A stretch of DNA of 64,000 nt from NCBI RefSeq assembly GCF_003711515.1, contig NW_021167087.1:1085246-1149245 (forward strand), read 5' to 3'. This document shows positions 44,952-56,700 of the stretch, piece by piece. The translations under genes were made by a program, and so were the position numbers. Numbering within the stretch: position 1 is the first letter of the stretch; every line of letters starts with the position of its first letter. The notes beneath the pieces were generated by a model, which was not told the DNA's origin, made no database searches, and saw only the letters and a program-made list of their open reading frames with translations. Source of the DNA: Sodiomyces alkalinus F11 (taxonomy: Eukaryota > Ascomycota > Sordariomycetes > Glomerellales > Plectosphaerellaceae).

Positions 44952-46037
44952 TACCCCCTTAGTTAAGGTGGGTCTTCCCAGGTTAACTAACTAGTTAGAG
45001 GCTTCGGTTTAAACTAAACACTCTTAGCTTTTCCATCGTAAAATTAATAGTTAAGGACAAAAAACGCCCTCGTAAAAGGAATCTAAATCCGACCTATTTA
45101 ACTATTTAATTTAATTCTATCTTCATTAGTTCCTTGATCCTGATTAGCTGGATCTGCTTAATCAGATCTATATTTATTAGATCTGCTACGCCCTTAGGGC
45201 CCTTCGTCGTCGCTACGACCGCGGCTCTAGCGCGTTTAATCTCTTCGTGTAGTTACTTCGACTACTCGATACGATGCTTTTAATCCGTTAAATTAAGCTA
45301 TTACTATAGTCTTTTAATCCCCGCCTCCGGTAATGCCTTCGTTAAACCGTCCGCGATTATCTCCTTTATATTAACGTATATAACCTTAAAGAGACCTTAT
45401 TATACTAACTGGCGCGCCTACTAGTTATATATATCGATATGCCGTAGCCTTATCCGTAGACGTTATACCTTTTGATTAACGAGGTTAATAGTCTATTAAT
45501 TATCGTAGTGTAGCTATAGTTACTATTAGTCTAACCGAAGCTCTAAATCCCTTAATATCCGGCTAACGAATAACGTCTCTTTAGCGGCCTCTATAAGAAT
45601 AAGTAGTTCCGATTCTATTAACGACGTCGTCACTATTAGTTACTTACCCGCCTTCTAGTTAACGGTGCCGCCGAAGAGCTTTATCGTATATCATTATAAG
45701 CTCTTATAGTCTGGATTATCCTTAAAGGACGCGTCGCTTACTATTAGGAAGAGCCTATCCCCGCCGAATTCTAGGTAGTAGTATCTTATATAGTATAAGA
45801 ATAGTAGCACTTATTAAGCCCTTTTAAGGTGGTTAGAGGAGGGGTTAATATTATATTAGGAAAGCTTTAAATAGGCAAACACGATATTAGGTCTTATTAT
45901 AATAGCGGTATATAGAATAGAACCGATTATACCCTAGTACTAGCGGACCTCGGGAATTAACGCGCGTATGCCGTCGCGGGGTATTAGCGGCTCTATCATT
46001 AATAATAGGACCTTTAGTGGTTTTTGGCAGAGTATAT
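44677..46037 (-). mobile_element. Copia retrotransposon C2, 3' part (split by Gypsy A2)
   Basis: Reverse-strand copy of family C. The 275-bp 3' LTR 44677-44951 is followed by sequence that is the reverse complement of the 3' end of C1 (RNase H end and tail). The copy breaks at 46037 and resumes at 62596 beyond Gypsy A2; TATAT at 46033-46037 and 62596-62600 is the duplicated target. Confidence 0.92.
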
Positions 46038-46518
46038 TATTACGGCCAATAGGCCTAATATACACTAGCACGAGGGATATACTAGTATACAGCGTACTAG
46101 GACGTAACTAGAGGATGACTCAGTATAATATCACGTGTTAAGTTACGTGATAGATAACCAAGGAAGGTATACTAGTACGGATAGATTACTAGGATTACTA
46201 GTAATTACTTAGCGAAGGAAGTGATCTAGTATAATCCCAGGCTAGGGGATTACTAGGGCGTTCGTGATCTCGCGGGTATATATACTAGAGCATCCTAGGT
46301 CTTACTTCTACTAGAGAAGAAGGCAGTATTTAATCTAAGTCTTTATTAGAAACCTCCTTAAGTATCATAGTGAAGAGGTAGACTTACCTTACGACCGCTA
46401 ACGACAGAACGAGAGAACTACGCTTAGCTTATAACCTCCTCTTACCTCGTAAATATAAACTCACGATAACCCTAACTAGGGATCCTAGACTTAGTATCCA
46501 GGAACCCAGGTCGTAATA
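46038..46518 (+). repeat. Gypsy A2 5' LTR
   Basis: 481 bp, starts TATTACGG and ends GTAATA (RIPed TG..CA). TATATATACTAGAG near 46270 is a TATA-like box. Confidence 0.92.
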
Positions 46519-46599
46519 TTTTAAACACTCCGTTCAGTAAGTAGACCTTACGAACTAAGCGTTAACCTGTCTAGGATAATAGCACCTTAAGCGCCTACT

Positions 46600-49500
46600 G
46601 GATCGACTACCGCAGGACCGGCTTCGAATAATTAAAAGCTAGCTAGGTCTATAGCTAAGCTCCGAGAAGTAATCACGTAACTTAGGGACGAAAATAACAC
46701 TCTTCAGGAATAGCTTTAGGCTAAAGGAAGAGCCAGGATATTTAAATTCCCTGAACCGGAACCATTCGATAGTATACGAGGATAACTTCGACGATTCTTA
46801 ATGCAGGCCAGGGCCTATCTTCGTTATTATTCTAATACTCTAGTTAATAACGAAGATAAGGTTATCTACACGGCCTTATACCTTCGAGGAAACGTAGTTA
46901 ACTAATTTAAACTATTCTATCGAGATTTCCTAGAAAACGATAACGTTAAGGACCGAGGCTCGGAAACTTAAAGAATCTTTAGTAGTTATGGCTAGTTCGA
47001 AAAAAAGCTAAAAGGGGTCTTTAGAGATTCTAATAAAGCGCGAGCCGCTATTTAATAGCTTAAAGGGCTTAAGTAGAGGGGATTAGCTTCCGACTACACG
47101 GCTAAATTCTAGTGGATTATCTCACACCTTAACTAGGATAACGAACCCTTAATAGTAGCCTACTACTAAGGCCTTAAGGAAGAAGTTAAGGATAACCTAT
47201 ATAAGATAAAAAGACCCGACGACTTCGCGACGTATACGGCTATAGCCGTGGAAATCAATAATAAAAACTAGGAAAGAAGGCAGGAACGGAAAAAGAATAA
47301 CCCGCCTTTATATAAAGCTAACACTAGTCGAAGATAAATAAATCCTAGATAACGATAAAGAAACACTTCGTGGGGGCATTATAAAGGACCTATAGAAATT
47401 AATAATACTAACTATCGGAAAAACACTTAAAAGGGTATTCGATAAAAGAAGGAAGTAACCATACTATAATTAAAATAAGAAAGGACACTTCGCCCGAAAG
47501 AACTATTAACTAAAGCTAGAATGAGAGGTAAAAGAGACTAATATAGTAGAGGTATAGCCTAAGATACCCTACGCTTTACTCTTATAGGTAATATACTTTA
47601 ATAATAACTATACTATATATAAGTCTAGTAAGGATAATACCGGATAGTACCCTAAGCGACCTTAATAAACCTTAGTAGTTATATTAGGAGGATATAATAA
47701 GGAAGATAACGACTAGATAAATAGGGTGCTTAAAGAGAATAAAGATATAGACGCTTTACTAGGACTATAGGTATAGGACTAGGTATAGAGGACTAATAGA
47801 ACCTAGGAGTGGGTAAATAGATAAGATAAGCTAACTATAAGGATATCTTAGCTAGTATAATATAGTCGCGAAGAACTACCTACGGATAATAAGAACTATA
47901 TCGGTATACTAGTACGCGTAGTAGAGTAAAGCCAGGATAGCGATAATACCGAAGAAGCACTATAACGACTCACGGAAGAATAGTATAAAGAATATCGATA
48001 GGAATTATAAGAAATTCGTGAAGGACTAACTACCCGATAATAGCGATAGTATCCGAACTATAGTTTAAAGATTAACGATTATTTATAGCTAGAACTAGGA
48101 TATAGCTAGCACCTATAAGTATAATAGGTAAACTATACTCTTAACAGATATAATCTCTACGAGTACTAGAAGCACGTAAATAACTTCTAGCCTAGGAAGA
48201 GAGAATATACTAGAACTACGATTAGGATAGTATAAGAAAAGATAGGATAGATTATTACCTAATAATACTACTAGAACGGACTAATAATCCTATAGCTAAA
48301 TCGAACCCGACTTACGGGGTATATTACGGGTAATATACCTTATTCGATATATACTAGAGACGCTTATAAAATACACTACGAATTAAAGGCTAGGGAATAG
48401 CGGACGCTATAGGTATTAAAAGGCTAGAAATACGAACGGTATAATAAAGGCCTACGATGATAAATCTAGAATATAATATTAGAAGAACGAGCTAGGGAGC
48501 GTAACGTATTAATCGACGGACCCGACTACTAACGGCTAAGAGAAAGATTCGAGAGAAACTAACCTTATAATATAATAAAAAACTAGGAGTACTTCCGTAT
48601 AAGGAGTGTATACGAGAAGCCTTTAAGATTTACTCTATAGGGGTCAGGGATTACCTATACACCGATATCCGGATTCACGATATCGACACGCGCGTAATAA
48701 TCGATAGCGGAGTATAAGGGAATTATATATCTCTAAGATTCCTTAACGAATAAGGAATACCGTGGTAACGAAAGTAACTATAAGACGAGTACGAAATACG
48801 AAACATAGAGGGATAAGCTATATCTTATAGTAACGGTATCGTCGATAAGGAGACGGTACTACTCTAAGTTATTATCTAGGGGAAAAAAGAAACGATAACC
48901 TTCGATATAACCGATATAGGGAAGCGAGATATACTACTCGGAATCCCGTGGCTATAAGAATAGAACCCTTGTATAGACTAAAGACTTAGCTACCTTTAGT
49001 GGGAGTTAGTTATTAAGGAGAGATCTAGAAACGATCTCTTAAATGACCTCGGAGAAAGACCCTTAACGGGTATACACGGAAAAAGACCCTTTACGGGCAT
49101 ACACGGAAAGAAAACGAAGAAACGAAAGAAATAAGCAAAGCAGGAAAAAACGCCACGAAAGATAGTGTTTAGCCGGGACTAGACTAAGTAATAAGTAAAA
49201 CGAGAATAGAAACTCGTACTCGTATTTATTAAAATAGCTTAAAAAGATAACGAACGGTTAGTATATATACCCGAGGAATACTAATAATATAAGAAACTCT
49301 TCCGGGAAGAGTTAGAAACCGGTTTACCTAAATATAGGTATTACGATTATGAAATCCCGTTAAAGCTAGGAACTAACCCTAAGTTCTATAAGATTTATAG
49401 CCTTAATTAGAAGGAGAGAGACGCTTTACACGAGTATATTCGAGAATATCTTTAAAAAGGATATATTAAACCTTTAATATTACTAGTAGGATACCCTATC

Positions 49501-51988
49501 CTATTTATACTAAAAAAGAATAGTAAACCACGACTTTATATAGATTACTGATAGCTTAACGATATTACTATTAAACATCGCTACCCTTTACTACTTATTA
49601 GCGAATTACGAGATCGCTTATAAGGAGTGTAATAGTTTATAGTACTCGACCTAAAAGGAGCTTATAACCTTATTAGAATTAAGGAGGGAGAAGAATAGAA
49701 AATAGCGTTCCGAATATAAGAAGGATACTTCGAGTATCTTATTATACCCTTTAGATTAACTAACACGCTAGTAACCTTCTAATCTATAATTAATAATATA
49801 CTACGAGAGTACCTAAACGACTTCGTGGTTATATACCTCGATAATATCCTTATCTTCTCGAAGACCCTCGAATAATATAAAGAATATATTTATAAGATTC
49901 TAGGTAAGCTCTAGGAAGCGAAGCTACTAGTTAAGCCTAAGAAGAGTTAGTTCTATAAGAAAGAAGTTAACTTCCTCGGATTTACTATTAAGCTAGGAGA
50001 GATCTATATAAAAGAATCGAAAGTCTAAGCCGTTATAGAATAGCCTATGCCTATAAGCATTCGCGATATTTAAGCGTTTTTAGGCTTCGCTAACTTCTAC
50101 CGATAATTTATAAAGGATTACGGAAAGATCGTAACGCCCTTAATAAGAATAACTAAGAAAGATCTGAAATTCGAATAGACTAATAAGGCCGAAGCAGCCT
50201 TATAGGAAATTAGAAAAAGAATCCTTAGCAGACTAATACTACGAATACTAAACTCTATAAAGCTATACGAAATAAAGACTAACGCCTCCGACTACGCTTT
50301 AGGAGGATAGCTAGGATAAAGAGATAAGGAAGGACGCCTATATCCGGTAGCCTTCTTCTCGAAAAAACTCCACGGACTAAAACTTAACTACTAGATCTAT
50401 AATAAAGAGTTAATAGCGATTATCGAAGTATTTAAGAAATATAGACCGTACCTATCCGGGATAGAGTACCCTATTAAGGTCTACACTAATTATAAGAACC
50501 TAACTTATTTTACTATAAGTAAAGTACTAAATAAACAATAAATTAGATAGGCAGAATTCTTATTAGAATTTAACTTCGAGATCTAGTATCGAAAAGATTA
50601 GAAAACAGAAGAGTAGATATACTAAGTTGCTAATAGCTACTAGAATAAGTAAACGAAGAGTACTACGCTATACTCTAATAGCAGGATAAGAAATTAATTA
50701 ATAAGTTCCGGGAACTTATACCGATCGAAAGAATTAACTAAGATATTATTCAATAAGCGTATAATCTACTAGCGTATAATTATTAGGGAGTAACTAAGAC
50801 GTATTAACGACTTCGATAATACTACGGATATTAAGAAACTAAATACTAAGTATAAGACTATATTAAAAAGTGCGAAGTATATAATAAAGCGAAAGGATTA
50901 AGGTATAAGCCTTATAGACTACTATAACCACTACTAATTCTAGAAGCGGTATAGGAGTTAGTATCTATAGACCTTATTACGGGATTACCTAAGTTAAAAG
51001 ATCTAACTATAGCAAAAGAGTATAATAGTATATAGGTAATTATAGACCGATTAACTAAGTATACGTACTTCTTACTATTTAATACTATAACTATTACCGA
51101 ATAACTTATATACACTTTCCTAAGATATATTATAGGAAACTATAAAATACCGAAATAACTAGTCACGGATTAAGATAAACTATTTACTAATAAATTTTTA
51201 AAATCTTTAGTCGCGTAACTAGGGATAGACTACCGACTATTAATAGCATTTTCCTATAGACTAACGGATAAACGGAAAGAATAAACTAAACCCTCGAATA
51301 GTATCTTAGATACTACGTTAACTATAAGCAGGATAACTAGGTTAAACTACTACCGCTAGTATAATTTATATATAATAGTATACTAAGCGAATCTAGTAAG
51401 ATTATACTATTTTACGCGAACTACGGATTCACACCTATAGCTTATAGAGAACTAAGAGAAGCGTAAGAAGCGCCTAGAGTAACTAAGAGAGTCGAAGAAA
51501 TCAAGGAAATCCACGACTAGCTACGATAAGACCTAGAGATAGTTAGAACTAGAATAAAAGAATATGCCGATAAAGTAAGGTTAAAAGGACTAACCTTTAA
51601 AAAGGGGGATAGCGTCTACCTTATACGATAAAACATTAAGACTAAACGACTAAGCGATAATTTAGACTTTAAGAAGATCGGACCTTTTAAAATTTTAAAG
51701 AAAATCTCGGATACTATCTACTACCTTTTATTACCCGAGACCATAAAAATATACCCAGTCTTTCACGTGTCATTATTAGAACCAGCACCACAGGGATTAT
51801 AAACGAAAGACCTTATCGAAATCGAAAATAACGAAGAATACGAAGTCGAACGAATCCTCGATTACCGAGAGACGCTAGACGGCATAGAATATTTTATTAG
51901 ATGGAAAAACTATAGACACGAAGAAAACACATAGGAACCTAAAGAAAACCTGATCCATTATAAGCAACTCCTAAAGCAATACCGATAA
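46600..51988 (+). pseudogene. gag-pol of Gypsy A2, RIP-broken
   Basis: Ends approximate. Gag (FKFPEPEPFDS, then a GLKEEVKDNL retrotransposon-gag segment) is followed by a knuckle N-x-N-K-K-G-H-F-A near 47465, protease DSG at 48702-48710, RT YLDN at 49834-49845, an integrase with KKCEVY (HHCC remnant) near 50865, and a chromodomain (YEVERILDYRETLDG and YFIRWKNY) at about 51838-51960. The chromodomain marks it as a chromovirus; such domains bind methylated histone tails and steer integration. All stops are TAA/TAG. Confidence 0.87.
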
Positions 51989-51995
51989 AACACTA

Positions 51996-52595
51996 TTAGG
52001 ACCCAGAACCAGACGCCGCGGCCTGCGTAAGATTAATATCCGAAAAATCACCTATATCCTACGTCAGAATTAGATTCTAGTCAATCACGTTAATAGCACC
52101 GGCCGCTTACGTATCGACTACCGCTTCAGACTTCTTATAATCCGCCGCCTCTAAAGCGTCAAGGGACTTAAGGCCACGGGCCACTATAATCACACCCTTA
52201 GAACGAAAGGACTCCCTCTAGCGACGGATTCGGGCCAAGCGGGCCAGAGACTCAAAAGCCTCCTTCTAGGCCTTCTCTAACGCGCGATAAGCAGATAGGA
52301 GGGAGGCCTTGGTCACCTCCTCCTCCGTCTTAAGGCGCTCTATTTCCTTGTTAATACGCGTTACTAAAAGGGTGATTAGCGAGGAGAGTAACTCGGAAGA
52401 ATAGGAAAGGCACCCACGAGAAGATAGAGGAACCCCCGAGCTATCGTACGATTAACCACGACGGACGTATTCCTAATAACGAGAAATGTTTTCGATTATA
52501 AGACACCGAAAACCTTTTAACTCGTAAAAGAAATAAGGCATAACTTCCACTCTAGAGAGTTCGATAGTGCGCGACAGCTTAAGTCGATACTGCAT
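51996..52595 (-). pseudogene. Antisense coiled-coil gene of Gypsy A2, RIP-broken
   Basis: Minus strand, two exons 52595-52418 and 52363-51996 around a 54-bp GTGGGT..TTTTAG intron (phase 1, GCTAAT branch-like site), 546 nt or 181 codons plus stop. ATG at 52595 starts MQYRLKLSRT. Seven internal stops, all TAA/TAG. Shared blocks with the A1 and B copies: SYDSSGVPLSS at the exon end, TRINKEIERLK after the intron, SLARLARIRR, RSKGVIIVARGL, and I-D-stop-N where the stop stands for Trp. Its stop codon lies 8 bp from the first stop after the pol chromodomain, so the two genes are tail to tail. Because 54 is a multiple of three, this copy reads through even unspliced. Function unknown. Confidence 0.83.
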
Positions 52596-52740
52596 CTTAC
52601 AGGAAGGCTGCGATTTCTGGATACGGCCGGATATAGTAATTAGCTATAGGAAAAGAAAAAAGAACCTTAGGGGTGATAAACCTAGGACAGGCGACCTATT
52701 TATACGACCGCTAGGATAGCGCTTAGAAAAGGGGAGGTAA

Positions 52741-53138
52741 TATTACGGCCAACAAGCCTAACATACACCAGCACAAGGGATACACTAGTATATAGCGTAC
52801 CAGGACGTAACCAGAGGATAACTCAGGATAATATCACCTGTTAAGTCACGTGATGGATAACTAAGGAAGGTAGACTGGTACGGATGGATCACTAGGATCA
52901 CCAGTGATCACTTAGCTAAGGAAGTGATCCAGTATAATCCTAGGCCAGTGGATCACCAGGGCGTTCGTGATCTCGCGGGTATATATACTAGAGTATCCTA
53001 GGTCTTGCTTCTACTAGAGAAGAAGGCAGTATTTAATCTAAGTCTTTATTAGAAACCTCCTTAAGTATCACAGTGAAGAGGCAGACTTACCTTACGACCG
53101 CCAACGACAGAACAAGAGAACTACGCTCAGCTTACAAC
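52741..53138 (+). repeat. Gypsy A2 3' LTR, first part
   Basis: 398 bp, cut by Gypsy B at the duplicated ACAAC (53134-53138). Little RIPed: it keeps CpA where the 5' LTR has TpA. U3 has GTGATC/GATCAC words at 52887-52972 and CACGTG at about 52847. Confidence 0.92.
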
Positions 53139-53674
53139 TGTTACGGCCGGCCGCCTAACATGGACCAACCCCATGGGTACACTGGTGTATATTCCACGGG
53201 ACGGCCCTAGACGGGGAACAGCACAGGGTGACTCGGGGAGTCACGTGCTAAGTCACGTGTCACCAGGTACAGAGGTACTTAGTATACCGTCCGGAACGGA
53301 CCAGGGTCGGTCACTCCGATAAAGTGACTAATAAGTGATCGGTCACGACAGAATTACCTGGGCATAGCGACCACGCAAGGAACAGTCACTACTAGTAAGG
53401 AGGCACTATCACTATATAAACCAGAGTATCCTAGGTCTTACTTTTATTAAAGAATAAGACATCGATTAATCTAAGTCTTTACCTAGACTATTAGTCTACG
53501 CCTGACTTTACCTTATAAAGAAGACGCCTAGTCTTTATAACGTAATTACGACTAAACACTACGAACGATAGTTACTACTCTTTAGTTAATATCCTCTTCT
53601 TATTTTAAACTAAAACCTCGATACTAGTCCCCTATCGTCTGCTATACTATAGAGGACTAGAAGCCGTCGTAATA
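53139..53674 (+). repeat. Gypsy B 5' LTR
   Basis: 536 bp. The first about 200 bp are hardly RIPed, unlike the same part of the 3' LTR. Eight GTGAC/GTCAC words occur at 53228-53390, with two CACGTG. Confidence 0.92.
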
Positions 53675-53719
53675 TTTTGATCGATTCTGTTCGGTAAGCT
53701 GACCTTAATAGCTAATAAG

Positions 53720-56700
53720 TAGTACGCCCGAAGCAGAAGCTACTTCGCCTAAGGAAGAAGAAGTCACTTTATCTGAAGAAGAATTATCGTCTGAAGAATC
53801 CAGTTCCTCCGACGAAGAGGAAGGACCAGAATAAACTTAACAAGACGACGAAGTAGCCAGCAATCACTCTTCTAATATATCGAATAATAATAACCGTACC
53901 ACGAACGCTATAAGCACCGCGACGCCTACTACTACTACTAGAGGAAGTAACGACCTTTAGCAGATTCGCGATATAATCACTCAGCTTCAGGGGGAGAATA
54001 CGACCCTAAGAGCTTAGCTAAACTATCCTAGAATCGGGGCTAAGTATAGATACCCTATACCCCCTAAGTATAACGGGACTTAAGGATAGCTTTAGAGCTT
54101 TATTACTTAGCTTAGAGGCTATCTCCTATTCTACTAGGATAGTATCCGTATAGAAGAAACTAAGGTACTCTATACCGCGGCACTCCTTATAGGAGATACG
54201 CACGAATAGTTCGAGTCTATCTATAAAGACTACCTAGAGAATATAGGAATAGAGATCCTAAGGAAGCCCGGGACTACGGTAATCTTCGAGAACTTTAATG
54301 TATTCGTCGAGAGACTTAACGCTATCTTCGGCTAGCCCGATAAGGAAAGAGTCGCGGCCGAACGACTAAGCTAATTACGTTAGACTAAGTCCGCTACGGA
54401 CTATACTATAAGGTTTTAGTAAATCTCGTTAAAGCTTAGCTACCCGGATAAGCCCCTTATAGATCGGTACTACTAAGGACTTAAGGAAAAAGTAAAAGAC
54501 GAACTATACTAATTAGACCGACCTAAGATATTTAGCGAATACACCGCGATAGTAATTCGTATCGATAACCGGAACTATAAATAACGCTATTAGAAGAAGT
54601 ATTAAATAAGCGTTCTATTCTACACGGCTAATTCGAAGAAGAAATAATTACACCCACGCTAGTTCGGAAACACCTTATATAAATACTATAATGGACTTAT
54701 AGAGCTCGATAATATTAACCGACAGAGCGATAAGCAGGGCAAAAGAGACATAATAAAAGTCAAGTATTATAACTATAATAGGCCAGGTTACTACGCACGC
54801 GACTATTATAAGCCTAAGAAAGAATAACCGTAACGATAAGTAAATACGATCAAGAAAAAAGGACCTAAGAAGGAAATCAACGCTATTAGATACCTGGAAA
54901 TTTATAGGGACGAAATACTACACGTTAACCTCTATTAGGCAACCTACTACGATAACTATTATCTAGTATACTAATTAGGGAAAGACGGAGCTAGGTACTA
55001 CCCTAAAAGACCCTAGAAGATACTCGCTATAGTATCTAGTAATGAGTACGATAACGACTATAGCCTTAAGATCCCCGACTAGGATAAGGATAAACTAGCT
55101 TTATGAACTATCGCAGAAATCCTTTAAAAATACGGATAGACGAAAGAAGAAGCTAAGAGATAGAAGCAGATCTTAGAAATCCAGGAGGAAGAAGATCGTG
55201 CCCGAAAGAGAATCGCTAAGCTCGAAGAATAAGATTAGGAAACGGAGTCCGACAGAATCCCGGATAATAACACGAACTTCTAGTATTAACCTATAGAAAT
55301 AGCCGACCTAGTCGAGGAAGAAGCTATCTAGCTACGGGTACTCGACTAGCTCGCGGAAGAACTACTAGGATAAACCCACTAAGTCTGTTTTACTAAACCG
55401 GACCTTAGTAAAGCCTACTATATAGTACCGATAAATACTAGCGGGGGATAATAACAAGCTACACGTTAGCGACCTTACTACGCTTAGGAGGACCGAGATA
55501 CTCTTACCGACCGGGTAATAAGCCTACGAGGATCGGATAATCGACTACCTAGGTATAGTTACTATAAGTACCGGTTAGACGAATATAATACTATTAGCTA
55601 CGTAATACACGTTTCTAAGAAAATCCGATAACTAGGATAAGACTAAGAAGCTTAGGAATCACGCTTCTAGGCCCTCGACGAACGCCTATAACGGATAGAA
55701 TAACTTTTAATCTAGTACGGGTTCTTGGATAAGGAAATATCCCTCGAATACTAAGCTAAACGGGTAAAAAACTAGGAGTATACTATCGCTAGGAGTATAC
55801 GAGAGGCACTTAACAGATATACTCTATAACACGTAGTAGTATAGGGCACTATTACGTTAGAATACGACTTAACGAATACGAGATAAACGCACTATTAGAT
55901 ATAGGCGTAGCAGGAAACTTTATCTTACTAGTAGCCGTGAGAAAGTTCTTTATTCCCTGGGTTAGGAAATACCTAGAAGAGGAGTATAAGATTACTCCGT
56001 ATACGGGAAAGAACTAGTCCCACGAAGAAGTTATTATTAACTAGGAGACTATACACCTTTAGGTTAAAATCCAGAATAAGACTAGAATAATAAAGTTCGA
56101 TGTATACGATATAGGTTATAAGGATATTATCCTTAGTGAACTATAGTTTAACGAATAGAATCCCGATATAGACTAGAAGCTTGGCTAGCTCTGGTGGAGA
56201 TTAGAGAGTAAGTAGGAGACTATGAAGGAAACCTTACCCGATCCCGATATCCGTCGAAAATAGCAGAAAGACTTACCGACGAAAGAGCCTTAGGGAGACT
56301 TAGATAACCGCTAGAAATCAGGGACTAAGGCGAAGGAAGTACGAAAGACTTTAAGATAGCAGCGACGGCATAACCACTAACGCGTAACTAATATTATTAA
56401 AGGAATCTACTAGATCGTCTAAGCAGAAAAAGGACTAATAATAAGCGATCACGATAAACTCGCTAAGGTATTACCGGAATACCGTAAATACAGAAAGCTA
56501 TTTGCCGAAAATCTAGAGACCGGGTTACCGAAACACCGGCACTATAATCACGAGATACCCCTGAAAGAAGGGACACACCTAAAATTCTTTCTAATTTACG
56601 GGCTGAACTAGAAGGAATTAGATACCTTAGAAGAATATCTCGAAGAGATACTAGTAAAAGGCTATATTAGAGTATCCTAATTACCGGCAGGATACCCGAT

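Noticed and set aside
46480..46518. Telomere repeat at AACCCTAACTAGGG in the A-family LTR
   Set aside because: Single copy of the motif at a fixed place in each A LTR; part of the LTR sequence, not a telomere or chromosome end.
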